Under the pieces are notes generated by a model. The model saw only the letters and a program-made list of their open reading frames with translations. It was not told the origin of the DNA and searched no databases. This document shows, piece by piece, positions 17,531 to 26,000 of a DNA stretch of 64,000 nucleotides. The position numbers and the translations under genes are program-made. The first letter of the stretch is position 1, and each line of letters opens with the position of its first letter. Source of the stretch: Streptomyces corallincola (lineage in GTDB: Bacteria > Actinomycetota > Actinomycetes > Streptomycetales > Streptomycetaceae); assembly GCF_019104725.1 (NCBI RefSeq), contig NZ_JAHRXF010000010.1, positions 95,584 through 159,583 on the forward strand. The letters are read 5' to 3'.

Positions 17531-17737
17531 ATGAAATCGCTCGGTTCCACGGTTCTCGCCGAACCGGCGGAGACGCTGGTCGAGCTCGATCATCAGGAAC
17601 TGATTGTTCCGGTGGATTTCGATGACCAGGACCTTGAGACCTGGATGCAGGCCGTTCCCACCGCAGGCTGCGGCGGTGGGGGCGAAGGCTCGCCGTACTG
17701 CGGCAGCCACGACCCGACGCGTCCCGGCCCGGTCTGA
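17531..17737 (+). CDS. Putative lanthipeptide/RiPP precursor peptide (68 aa)
   Basis: A 68-aa peptide beginning MKSLGSTVLAEPAE. Residues 1-40 are an acidic helical leader with LVELDHQELIVPV and DFDDQDLETWMQ. The C-terminal third is the probable core. After AVPTAG come C47, four Gly, E-G-S54-P-Y-C57-G-S59, then HDPTRPGPV. Thr44-x2-Cys47 and Ser54-x2-Cys57 have identical spacing and could form two (methyl)lanthionine rings. The peptide has only two Cys. A perfect ribosome-binding site and a strong terminator flank it. Precursor status is inferred from context; core boundaries are uncertain. Confidence 0.75.
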   Translation: MKSLGSTVLAEPAETLVELDHQELIVPVDFDDQDLETWMQAVPTAGCGGGGEGSPYCGSHDPTRPGPV

Positions 17738-17769
17738 GCGGCAACAGCGGCCGGTAGATAAAAGCACCA

Positions 17770-17806
17770 CGAATGCCCCCGTGAATATCCTTCACGGGGG
17801 CATTCG
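17770..17806. terminator. 16-bp perfect hairpin terminator after precursor
   Basis: CGAATGCCCCCGTGAA (17770-17785) pairs perfectly with 17791-17806 over a 5-nt loop. It lies between the convergent precursor gene and the ABC transporter gene. Confidence 0.85.
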
Positions 17807-17853
17807 CGTGCCCCTCAGGAAGGTAATGAGAATTCCGGCCATCCGGCCCGATA

Positions 17854-19587
17854 TCAAGCCAGCGGCCGCACGGAATCGGGGGTACCGTGCAATTTCGCGC
17901 CGCCCTGCACGTGCACGTTGGTGACTTCACCCGCGCACATCGTCACGACGATATCGCCGCCGTATAGGGTGGGCAGTCTGTGGGTCACCACAATGAGCGT
18001 TTTCCCCTCGATTCTTTTCAGCAGGCTCTCGAAAACCGCCTCCGAGGTGCTCTTGTCCAGTCCGCTCGAAAACTCGTCGAAGACCATGACGGGGTAATCC
18101 GCCAACAGCGCACGCGCCACCGCCAACCGCTGCCTCTCACCACCCGACACACTGGCACCACGGTCACCGACGACCGTGTCCAACCCATCCGGAAGGCGCT
18201 CGATCAGACGGTCCAGTTCGACTGTGCGCAATACCCCGACCATCCGCCCGGGCGAGCACGAGGGATCACCGAAGGCGAGGTTCTCCCGGATGGACAGGTT
18301 GAAGAGGGTCGACTCCTGGGGGACCAAGGTCACCAACGCCCTCATATCGTCCGCGGTGCGCCCACCTTCCAGACGGGCCGTGACCCGGCCGGACTGAGGA
18401 GTAATGAGGCCGGCCATCATGAGGGCTAGAGTGCTCTTACCCGAGCCGGACTCTCCCGTGACGAAGATGCGTTTCCCGGCCGGAAGAGTGAGGTTGACCG
18501 ACTTCAGAGCCTTGCCGACACGTCCTCCGTAGCCGTATTCGGCGTCCTCCAACCGGATTTCGGCGACCGACGTGTGTTCCCTCGCCACTCTCACGCCCTG
18601 GTTCAGACATGGCGCGGCGTCCGGGAGGTCGATCACATGGAAGATGCGCTCGAACAGCGCCCTGGAGCTCTGCACATCGGACGACAGTTGCATCAGCTGC
18701 TGTATGGGCATGGAGATCTGGGCCTGCAGTGCGGTGATGACGATCACCGAGCCCAGCGATATGCCGTCGAGCACGGTTCCGGCGGCCCAATACGCCAGGA
18801 TGGGGAGCACGGCAAGCGTCATGGAGATCGTGGCGATCGCCGTTCGGCCAGCGAGACGCTCCTGGACCGCCGTATCGGCAGCCTCCCGGGAGATACCGGA
18901 GAACCTGTCGAACTGCCATTGCTCGCGCCCCATCGTCCTGCCGAGCACCGCACCCGAAAGGGACAGGTGCTCGCCGACGAAGTGAAGCATCTCGGCGGCC
19001 TTGCCCTGCTGTGCGTGAGTGAGGCGGCGCCGCTTCTGGGCGTAGCGGTTGTTCAGGATGTTCAGGGCCGCGGCCAGCGAGAGCGAGACCACGGCTATGG
19101 GCCAGCTCATGACCAACATGATCACGGCGGAGGTCACCAGCGACGCCGCCGAAGCGACCATCCCCTGACCGGCGAACGTGACCACACTGCTGATGCCGTC
19201 CACGTCATTGGCGATCCGGGTCTGGACGTCGGAGACCGAGTGGCTCGTGAAGTGTTCCAGAGGCATGCGTTGCGTCGCATGGAAGACGTCCTTGCGCAGC
19301 CGGTGCACAAGGTTCTGACCGATGGTGTGGTTGAGACGCGCCATCAGAACCGTGCAGAGCGACGCCAGGATCACGCCTGCGAGCATGACGGAACACAGGA
19401 TGCCCAGTAGGCGAGCGTCGTGCTGGGGCAGTGCGACGTCGACGACACGCTTCAGCAGCACGGTGCTCAGCATGTTGAGGGCGACGGCGGACAGCACCAC
19501 GCAAAACGAGGCGCCGAGCCTGATGCGGTCGAGGGCCATCAGCTTCAGCACACGCAGCCACAGCCGACTGGCGCCGTGACCGGTCAC
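17854..19587 (-). CDS. ABC transporter, fused permease-ATPase (RiPP exporter)
   Basis: A 577-aa half-transporter. Six membrane helices span residues 20-290. The ATPase domain has Walker A GESGSGKST (378-386), Q-loop LVPQES (421-426), signature VSGGERQR (480-487), Walker B VMVFDE (500-505) and the H-loop His (THR, 535-537). There is no N-terminal C39 peptidase, so leader removal must be done by another enzyme. Its start overlaps the oxygenase stop by 4 nt (ATGA), placing it last in the coupled operon. Likely cargo is the modified peptide; self-resistance is an alternative. Confidence 0.9.
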   Translation of the reverse strand: MTGHGASRLWLRVLKLMALDRIRLGASFCVVLSAVALNMLSTVLLKRVVDVALPQHDARLLGILCSVMLAGVILASLCTVLMARLNHTIGQNLVHRLRKDVFHATQRMPLEHFTSHSVSDVQTRIANDVDGISSVVTFAGQGMVASAASLVTSAVIMLVMSWPIAVVSLSLAAALNILNNRYAQKRRRLTHAQQGKAAEMLHFVGEHLSLSGAVLGRTMGREQWQFDRFSGISREAADTAVQERLAGRTAIATISMTLAVLPILAYWAAGTVLDGISLGSVIVITALQAQISMPIQQLMQLSSDVQSSRALFERIFHVIDLPDAAPCLNQGVRVAREHTSVAEIRLEDAEYGYGGRVGKALKSVNLTLPAGKRIFVTGESGSGKSTLALMMAGLITPQSGRVTARLEGGRTADDMRALVTLVPQESTLFNLSIRENLAFGDPSCSPGRMVGVLRTVELDRLIERLPDGLDTVVGDRGASVSGGERQRLAVARALLADYPVMVFDEFSSGLDKSTSEAVFESLLKRIEGKTLIVVTHRLPTLYGGDIVVTMCAGEVTNVHVQGGAKLHGTPDSVRPLA

Positions 19588-20261
19588 CGGTCGTCCCGGG
19601 TGCTCTGGGGAAGGGGTTCAAAGAAGCCCGTGACCGACATGCGAAGGTTCTCGCCGGCACGAGGACTGACGGGCCTGACGGCGTGGGGGGTTCCCGCCCT
19701 GATGACCACCAGTCGGTTGGGTTCGGCCGCGACGTAGTGTCCCAGGTCCGTGTTGATGCCCTGGTGGCGTTCCACCGCCGCCTTGCGGTCTCCCACGTCG
19801 GTGGCGATCAGGAGCTCGGCCCCCCACGTCGACTTCCACTCGTCGTGCACGTACAGAACGAAGGAAGCCGTTCGGTCCTTGGCGTCATCGTGCCAGGAGA
19901 GACCCGACCCGGCCGGGTACAGGTAGGGCGTGCAGCTGAAGAAGTCCCACCCGCTCCCCCTGAGGCCGATCCACGTGGCAAGGGATTCCTCGGCTCCGAG
20001 CAGTGCCTCGACCACCACGTCCAGGGACTTTCCGGAGGGGTAGGACGAGAACCCCTTGGGCACCCGGGGATGACCATGGTAGGTCGGAGGCCCGACGAGC
20101 GGGTCGCCCTCGATGAGCCGGTAAGAGTTGTTTGTCCTTCGCACATACCTCAGTTGCACGAAGTTCTCGTCCGTCATGTAGCGTCGAGCGGCCCGGAGAT
20201 CCTCGGGGCCCAGGAAGTCGTCGAACACCGCGAAGGTGTCGGTCTTGAACGTGGGAACCAT
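19584..20261 (-). CDS. 2-oxoglutarate/Fe(II)-dependent oxygenase
   Basis: A 225-aa double-stranded beta-helix oxygenase of the prolyl-hydroxylase-like type. The Fe(II) triad is visible as H124-D-D126 (LSWHDDAKDR) and H193 (AGTPHAVRPVS). R207 in ENLRMSVTGFF is spaced to bind 2-oxoglutarate. Such enzymes hydroxylate, desaturate or epoxidise peptides and side chains. It is translationally coupled to its neighbours: the upstream stop abuts its ATG and its own stop overlaps the transporter start. It is probably a tailoring enzyme of the peptide; the substrate residue is unknown. Confidence 0.88.
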   Translation of the reverse strand: MVPTFKTDTFAVFDDFLGPEDLRAARRYMTDENFVQLRYVRRTNNSYRLIEGDPLVGPPTYHGHPRVPKGFSSYPSGKSLDVVVEALLGAEESLATWIGLRGSGWDFFSCTPYLYPAGSGLSWHDDAKDRTASFVLYVHDEWKSTWGAELLIATDVGDRKAAVERHQGINTDLGHYVAAEPNRLVVIRAGTPHAVRPVSPRAGENLRMSVTGFFEPLPQSTRDDR

Positions 20262-22229
20262 TCATCCCTCCGGTGTTGCGTCCGTGTGGTTCCGGACAAT
20301 TGATTCGAGGGCGTGCCGTGCGACACGGTCCGTCATGTGGAAGACATCACTGTCGGTTCCCGCGCGGGGCAGGCCCGGCGTCTGAATCGGGTACGAGGTG
20401 TCGGCGCCCACCGCGTACCGCGTGCCGCTCACGCGTCGATCGCGGGAGATCAGGCTGCCGTGCCGGGTGACGACTATCGTCTGCGGGGCGTCGGAGGGGG
20501 CGTCGGGAGACCGGCCGGTCTCCCTCCATGCCACTTCTCCCCGCTCGTGGAGACTTCGGAGAAGGTCGTCGCGTGTGCGCACCACGGACGGCTGCTGTCG
20601 GCGCGCCTCTATCACATGGGTGATGTTTACCCGTTCGGGAACGGTCCCGCTGGCGAACCTCAGCGCGCCGGGCGCAGGTTCATCGGTCATCCACGTTTCC
20701 TGCCCCAGGAACGTCAGCACGCCACAACGGGAGAGGGCCTGCAACTCCAGCTGTCTCGGCCACGGGGCGCCTCCGGTCAGCACGGCCACCCTGGCCCGAA
20801 CCCACTCCCAGGCCCCTCGGTAAAACTCGGGGACCGCTTCGGACCTGTTCGAGCGGACGGCCGATCCGATGGCGCTGGTGAGATAGGAGAGCCCTGCCCG
20901 CAGTGCCAGGTCGCAGCTGCGTTCCCTGGTCAGGGAACGGTTGGTGACACGGGCGACGTATCGTCTCATCCACGACTGCAAAGCCGCGAGGTCGCTGAAC
21001 TTCCGACCGCGAAGCGGATCGACGAGGTGGTCGAGGTCGAGCCGGTCCTCGTCCGGTACGACCGATGCGATGACTTCGTCCTGGGCTGGTGAACCCGGGG
21101 CACAGGCCAGGAAGGGCTGCCGGAACCGGTCCCAGTTGTCGGCGTAGCGCTCGGGGTCGGAGGTGAGCAGTTCCGCGTAATAGAAATACAGAAGCTCCGC
21201 TCTCATGCGTGCGGTGATCTCCTGGAGCGCGCCGGCTGTGTCACGGCTGCGTGCGAGGTCGGCGAACAGCCTGGGTGACGTGAACCTCGGAGTTGCGCAC
21301 TTGGCCAGGGAACCCGACACCGGCCACCAGGGAAGCGGGTGGGCCGGAACGCCGCTTCGCGAAGTGGCGTAGATGCGGGGCTCGTCGCCGGACGGCTCAT
21401 AGGTGAGGCTGCCATCGATCACCCTGCGGAAGCTCCCACCGCGGACCGTGGTGAACAGTTGCAGGTAGTCGAAGAACGTGAGTCCGAGTCCCCGGAGCAG
21501 CACACCTTCACCCGGCTTGATGTGTGCGGTCTTTGACAGCGCGGCAGGACCGGGCGGTTCGTAACCGGCGCCCTGCGAGGACATGGCTGCTTGCATCTCA
21601 CGCTGTTTCGCGGTGGGTTCCGACGCGGGTCTGCCCTGCGCGAGAACCACGCGATGGCACCTGAGCGGAATCGTTTCCCCGGCGAGCCGTACCGTTTCGC
21701 CTCCCTGGGGTGAATCCGGCGTCTCCACGACTTCCACGGCCACGTCCCGGTGTCTGTGGACGTGAACGTTGGCAGGTGCGTTCTCACAGACGTGGTCCAG
21801 GAACCAGGTCATGTATTTGCCCATGCTGGACCGGGTGGCCCACCGATAGGGAGAGACGCCGTCCACCAGCCTGTCGAGCGTCTCGTCCACGCTCAGCGTC
21901 TCCCCGTGCGCGGCTGCCCACTCCTGGAGCGTGGGGCCCTTCCTGACGGGGCCGGCGCAGCTTGAAAAGTCGTCCGTGAAGAGCGTCATCAGACCCGCGT
22001 GCGAGTTCATCCACAGTTGGGCCGGCTGGGCGACCGACCAGGTGCGGCTGCCCTGTCCGAGGAAGGGGTCGATGAGGTGAATATGCACCTGCCGGTCCCG
22101 GTCGGGCACGTACACCGTGCTGTTGGCGACGAGCCGTTCAACCGTAGACAACCCGTAGAGCCCTGCTCCGATCACGGCGATGACGAGCGGTGGTTCAGTG
22201 CTCTCGGCCACCGTCTGTTTGCTTTTCAA
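20262..22229 (-). CDS. FAD/NAD(P)-binding oxidoreductase (NAD_binding_9 type)
   Basis: A 655-aa flavoprotein-like enzyme. The N-terminal dinucleotide motif VIAVIGAGLYGLSTVERL has G21-x-G23-x2-G26. Next come ENSHAGLM-type core residues (QLWMNSHAGLMTLFTDDFSS) and a second nucleotide-binding part near GEGVLLRGLGLTFFDYL. The layout matches the pfam13454-like FAD/NAD(P)-binding proteins found in several biosynthetic clusters. TTG at 22229 overlaps the MNIO stop codon by 4 nt. It may supply electrons or oxidise the peptide. The reaction is not predictable from sequence. Confidence 0.82.
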   Translation of the reverse strand: MKSKQTVAESTEPPLVIAVIGAGLYGLSTVERLVANSTVYVPDRDRQVHIHLIDPFLGQGSRTWSVAQPAQLWMNSHAGLMTLFTDDFSSCAGPVRKGPTLQEWAAAHGETLSVDETLDRLVDGVSPYRWATRSSMGKYMTWFLDHVCENAPANVHVHRHRDVAVEVVETPDSPQGGETVRLAGETIPLRCHRVVLAQGRPASEPTAKQREMQAAMSSQGAGYEPPGPAALSKTAHIKPGEGVLLRGLGLTFFDYLQLFTTVRGGSFRRVIDGSLTYEPSGDEPRIYATSRSGVPAHPLPWWPVSGSLAKCATPRFTSPRLFADLARSRDTAGALQEITARMRAELLYFYYAELLTSDPERYADNWDRFRQPFLACAPGSPAQDEVIASVVPDEDRLDLDHLVDPLRGRKFSDLAALQSWMRRYVARVTNRSLTRERSCDLALRAGLSYLTSAIGSAVRSNRSEAVPEFYRGAWEWVRARVAVLTGGAPWPRQLELQALSRCGVLTFLGQETWMTDEPAPGALRFASGTVPERVNITHVIEARRQQPSVVRTRDDLLRSLHERGEVAWRETGRSPDAPSDAPQTIVVTRHGSLISRDRRVSGTRYAVGADTSYPIQTPGLPRAGTDSDVFHMTDRVARHALESIVRNHTDATPEG

Positions 22230-23071
22230 CAGCCCTCCGGGAAGTAGATGTCACGACTCGTAGCGACTTCCTTGACGAGGGCGTCCATGTCAGGGAAGTT
22301 CTGGTCGCGCTCCACGATGACTGCACTGGGTCGGCAGCGTTTTGCGGTTTCGGCCGCCAGCTGCCATATCCCGTCGCCGATCGACTCGGAGTGGCTGTCG
22401 ATGTACTGGCCCGTTGACGCCACTACGCCACCAGCCAAATGGACCTGCACGACCCGGTCCACGGGAAGTGCATCCAGGTAACCCAGGGGATCGAATGAGT
22501 GGTTGCGGGAGTTTATGTAGAGGTTGCACACGTCGAGCAGGATGAGGCACCCGGTGGCGGTCACAAGTTCGGTGAAGAAGGAAGCAGCCGCAAGATGGTC
22601 ACCGCCGAGCGAGAACGAGTACGTGATGTTCTCGAGAGCGAGCGGGACACCGAGCGCATCCTGGGCCTGGTCCACGTTTCTGATGCATGTCCGCAGGCTC
22701 TCCTCGCTGATGACGGGAGGGCACAGGTGCCCCGAGTCCATTCCCGGAACGTGTGTCATCGCAAGATGCTCGCTGTAGAACGGCGCGGCACAGATCTCCG
22801 TGATCCTGCGTAGCTCAGCGAGATAGTCGCCGGATATGCGGCCGGCGCCGGCCACTGACATTCCGACACCATGTACCACGGTGGGGAACTCATGTGCCAC
22901 TCCGCGCAGTCCGTGATAACCCGGGTCGCCGAGCCACTGATCCGCGAGTATCTCCACAACATCGAGTTCCTGCCTGCGCTGGGCGAACTCCTCGATGAGT
23001 TCCTTCCGATACCCAAGACCCGCCCCGTACGTAGGCGCGAACCCGAGGTCGATAGCGTCTCTTGCGGCCAC
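22226..23071 (-). CDS. DUF692 multinuclear non-heme iron oxidative enzyme (MNIO)
   Basis: A 281-aa TIM-barrel enzyme of the DUF692/MNIO family, to which MbnB and TglH belong. Metal-ligand motifs are in the expected order: H67 (VVHGVGMS), E101/H102 (YSEHLAMT), E147 (LENITYSF), D180/N183 (LLDVCNLY), H211 (VQVHLAGG), D225/H227 (YIDSHSE) and E254 (VERDQNFP). Family members oxidise peptidyl Cys, Asp or Asn using two or three iron ions and usually need a partner protein. GTG at 23071 uses GGAGGG inside the preceding small gene. Substrate peptide is unproven. Confidence 0.9.
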   Translation of the reverse strand: MAARDAIDLGFAPTYGAGLGYRKELIEEFAQRRQELDVVEILADQWLGDPGYHGLRGVAHEFPTVVHGVGMSVAGAGRISGDYLAELRRITEICAAPFYSEHLAMTHVPGMDSGHLCPPVISEESLRTCIRNVDQAQDALGVPLALENITYSFSLGGDHLAAASFFTELVTATGCLILLDVCNLYINSRNHSFDPLGYLDALPVDRVVQVHLAGGVVASTGQYIDSHSESIGDGIWQLAAETAKRCRPSAVIVERDQNFPDMDALVKEVATSRDIYFPEGC

Positions 23072-23075
23072 TGCA

Positions 23076-23240
23076 TCACCCTCCGGTCAGATCGACGTAC
23101 AGCTTGGGTTTGAGATTCCACAGTGCGCAGGCTCGGCAGGCGTCGCAGCCGTCTAGGGCGCGCGGTCGCAGGCTTTCCAGCTCCCGTGAATGGTCGGCCA
23201 CGACGAGATCCGAACCGGGCAGTTGGTCATGCCCCGACAT
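23076..23240 (-). CDS. 54-aa CxxCxxC peptide, second candidate RiPP precursor
   Basis: A 54-aa frame, MSGHDQLPGSDLVVADHSRE followed by LESLRPRALDG, then C32-D-A-C35-R-A-C38, then ALWNLKPKLYVDLTGG. Its ATG lies inside the last codons of the upstream gene (14-nt overlap). Its last codons contain the ribosome-binding site GGAGGG of the MNIO gene, and the gap to the MNIO start is 4 nt. MNIO enzymes are typically encoded next to small Cys-rich substrates, so this may be the MNIO substrate. Alternatively the three Cys bind a metal as an accessory protein. Confidence 0.65.
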   Translation of the reverse strand: MSGHDQLPGSDLVVADHSRELESLRPRALDGCDACRACALWNLKPKLYVDLTGG

Positions 23241-24201
23241 CTGCCGTCCCCACGTGGTACGAGCCGACGGCTCCGGTGCAGGCAAGCCTGGTGAGCAGGG
23301 CCTGCAGCGCCTCTTCGGACACGCTGAGTCCGTGTTCACGCGCGTGCTCGTGCAGCCGCCGCGCGCTGACAGGCTCCGTCATCGCGCTCAGAATGCGATA
23401 GGCGGGCTCCGTGACCCGGAGGACCATGGGCATACGCCCTGACGTTGCGGGAGCGATCACGACGTAGGTGGGCTCACCTTCGTCGGTCATACCCTTCTTC
23501 CCCAGAAGGACGGAAAGCGCATCCACCGTGAAACTCTCGACGGACGTGTGTGCGGCCTTCCAATACAGGGAGTTCCACGAGAAAGACGGCGGGGACGATG
23601 CCGAAGCCGGCTCCTTCTTCTCCCTCCGCTCCTGCTCCCTCCTGGCCGACATCAGCAAATACTCCAGCCGTGCGAGGTCGGGCAGCGCCTGCGGCACTCC
23701 TTCATAAAATTCACGGCACTCGCGAAGGTACTCGACGAGTTGCGTGGCCGTCGCCCCCCACTGTGCTCGCCGGCTGACCATGCTGACATCGTGGAAATCG
23801 CGAAGGATATGAGGTGATCGCTCTTCGAGCCACCGGCAGGTGGTGGGCATGTGAGCATTTAGGGAGAGTGCCTTTTTTGACCTGAGTCCGTGGGCGAACT
23901 CTGCCGCCTCGGCAGGAGACAGATTGCGCACCAGTTCGGCCTGCTCGCCGCTGAGTTGCATGTGGTCGACGAAGGACCCCGGATCCATTTGGTGGGCCAG
24001 CCGGTACCCGGGGTTCAGATAGATCTTGAAGAGCACGCTGTGCAGATCCTGCAGAGTCACAAATTCCCCCTTCTCACCGACCTCAAGCCGTTCACATGAA
24101 CTGGCATTCAATGGAGTGTCACCACGCCCTCCCTGCAGGATGGAAAGGGCATGCTGGCCCGCAACCAACGCGGCAATAGTCCTGCAAAAGTCCGCTGTCA
24201 C
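23227..24201 (-). CDS. Putative MNIO partner protein (RRE-like C-terminus)
   Basis: A 324-aa protein, first gene of the coupled minus-strand unit. Residues 1-160 form a helical domain (LQDLHSVLFKIYLNPGYRLA, LSPAEAAEFAHGLRSKKAL). The last ~75 residues (VLRVTEPAYRILSAMTEPVS, RRLHEHAREHGLSVSEEALQ) look like a winged-helix/PqqD-like domain of the sort that binds leader peptides. Its size and position beside a DUF692 gene fit the partner proteins that present substrate to MNIOs. Homology is not certain. GTG 24201 has a weak ribosome-binding site, so an internal start is possible. Confidence 0.65.
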   Translation of the reverse strand: MTADFCRTIAALVAGQHALSILQGGRGDTPLNASSCERLEVGEKGEFVTLQDLHSVLFKIYLNPGYRLAHQMDPGSFVDHMQLSGEQAELVRNLSPAEAAEFAHGLRSKKALSLNAHMPTTCRWLEERSPHILRDFHDVSMVSRRAQWGATATQLVEYLRECREFYEGVPQALPDLARLEYLLMSARREQERREKKEPASASSPPSFSWNSLYWKAAHTSVESFTVDALSVLLGKKGMTDEGEPTYVVIAPATSGRMPMVLRVTEPAYRILSAMTEPVSARRLHEHAREHGLSVSEEALQALLTRLACTGAVGSYHVGTADVGA

Positions 24202-24700
24202 GTACCACAGCCAGTTCCCCAGGCTTCAGCGAGAAGATTTTCTAAGCCGCTCTGATCCGGAACGAACGCCTGGCCTGTGTGCGCCACAACTTTCGAACAG
24301 TCATTGGCACGCTAAACAGCCGAGCAACACTTCCGCAATAAAGCAAAGTGATCTTGGGTGACTCTTTGCCGTCTCTTTGGCCGATCAGGTTGCACACATC
24401 AGGGGCATGTCCGATTTCTCCGGTCATCGATATATTCGTAATTAAAAAACCCGAATCACTTCAAAGGCGGGATTCGCAGTGCCGGTGGCCGCGAAGTCAG
24501 TCCGCCTGGCAGCCGATTTGGAGTCGGCACCAGGACCGTTGCAGGCGGCACGCAAATCCTGCCGAGGTGCCACAGAATGTGCATAACTCCTTACTCCCGA
24601 CCACCTCAGGCGCTATCAGGTGTGACGGCCGTTACCCGCGCGGCTCCGCGCAGCATGCGGACGTCCGAGGTGCCGCGGCCACTCCCCAGACGGCCCACCC
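24202..24700. other. AT-rich non-coding stretch upstream of RiPP operon
   Basis: About 500 bp with low GC for this genome and no convincing gene. It must contain the promoter of the six-gene minus-strand unit. AT-rich patches such as the one at 24430-24450 could hold -10 elements, but I assign none. Confidence 0.4.
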
Positions 24701-24768
24701 CCACATGGTGGTGTCCCGGTTGGGCGACTACTTCCTTCTGGGATCATCAGTCCAACAAGCGTGCCTGA

Positions 24769-24954
24769 CGTACCACTTCGCCGATCCGTCTCGCCTCGCT
24801 CTGTGCCGGCGGGAAACCGATCCGCTCCGCCGGCCTCCTACCGTCGTTCGGCACCGTCGGGGACGGCCTGGACAACGCGATGAGGGAGTCGTTCTGGTCC
24901 TCGATGCAGATCGAGCTGCTCAACCGCCAGAGACGACATTCAACACTGGGCTAG
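24769..24954 (+). pseudogene. IS3-family transposase remnant, 5' part
   Basis: The frame reads AGLLPSFGTVGDGLDNAM, RESFWSSMQIELLN and RQRRHSTLG, the C-terminal catalytic end of an IS3-family OrfB integrase domain. About 25 residues normally present between ELLN and NRQRRH are deleted. A stop precedes it at 24766, and TAG at 24952 replaces a sense codon. The fragment continues at 26006 after the IS481-type insertion. Confidence 0.8.
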
Positions 24955-25908
24955 GTGTCTTGCCCTGTGAGGTTGGGGACGCGGCTGGCGGGTGGTTGGC
25001 CTTTGAGTGCGGTGTGTCCGCGGTGGTGATTGTAGGTGTGCAGCCAGGTGGGGAACGCTGCGCGTCGTTCGGTCTCGGTGCGGTAGGGGCCCATTCGTCG
25101 AGGAGGGTGCGGTTGAGGCGTTCGACCTTGCCGTTGGTCTGCGGCTGGTAGGGCCGGGTTCGCTTGTGGGCGATCTGGGCCGCGGTGAGCAGGTCGCGCC
25201 AGTCGCGAGAGCGGTAGCAGGATCCGTTGTCGGTCAGGACCCGCTCGACGGTGATCCCGCACTCGGTGAAGAAGGCGTGAGCCCGCTTCCAGAAGCCGGT
25301 GACGGTCTCTTTCTTCTCGTCGGTGAGGATCTCGCTGTAGGCCAGGCGGGAGTGGTCGTCGACGGCGGTGTGCAGGTAGCTGTAGCCGGTGTTCGAGCGG
25401 TTCTTGCGGCCGAGGGTTCTGTGGCCGCCGCCGTCGGGGATGTTGCCGAGCTTCTTGATGTCGCGTGGACGAGTTCGCCGGGGCGGTCGCGTTCGTAGCG
25501 GCGTATGACACGGCCTGTTGCCCGGTCCAGGTGTGTGAGGCGGGCCAGTCTGTAGCGGGTCAGGACGCGGTGCACCGTCGAGGGCACCAGGTGCACCAGG
25601 TGGGCGATGCGGGCCGGTCCCCAGCGGCGCAGGACGCGGACCTTGATGATCCGGCGTTCGGTGCGGGTCGGGGTGCGGCGCGGGCTGTGGCGGGGGCGGC
25701 TGGACCGGTCGCTCATGCCGGCCTCGCCGAGGTGCCGGTAGCGGTCGGCCCACCGCCGGGCCGTGGTGGGTGAGACCTGGAATCGTTCCGCGGCGCGGCG
25801 AAGAGGCCAGCCGTCCTCGACGACGCAGTGGGCCAGGCGCAGGCGTCCGGTCTCGGTCAGGGGTGCATTACGGTAGGGCACGAGGGCCTTTCGGCCAGGT
25901 GTAGACAT
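24951..25908 (-). pseudogene. IS481-family transposase, frameshifted
   Basis: The N-terminal half from ATG 25908 has the HTH region LRRAAERFQVSPTTARRWAD and RPGELVH. A one-base loss near 25464 then moves the frame to DIKKLGNIPDGGG, AVDDHSRLAYSEIL and LTDNGSCYRS. A second lesion near 25090 (about 10 bp missing) moves it to RTETERRAAFPTWLHTYN, ending NLTGQDT. Catalytic DDE residues are still recognisable, but no single frame encodes a full protein. The stop codon lies in the flanking target DNA. Confidence 0.85.
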
Positions 25909-26000
25909 CGCAATCCACACCGCACCGGAAGGCCCTCACCCGTTCAAGATCCCTCAGCCGAGACCTGGCTCACCCGTCCACAACCTCCCCGGACAGAACA
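24955..26000 (-). mobile_element. IS481-type insertion sequence with 5-bp target duplication
   Basis: The element spans about 1,046 bp. Imperfect terminal repeats are TGTCTTGCCCTGTGAGGTTG at 24956 and, at the other end (complement), TGTTCTGTCCGGGGAGGTTG ending at 26000; 14 of 20 positions match. GCTAG flanks it on both sides (24950-24954 and 26001-26005) as a target-site duplication. It splits the IS3 remnant. Confidence 0.82.

Noticed and set aside
24480..24580. tRNA-like hairpin with GCCGA stem and a 7-nt loop that could read as a Trp or Pro anticodon
   Set aside because: No matching acceptor stem, D-arm or T-loop (TTCRA) could be built on either strand, so it is not called a tRNA gene or att-site remnant.
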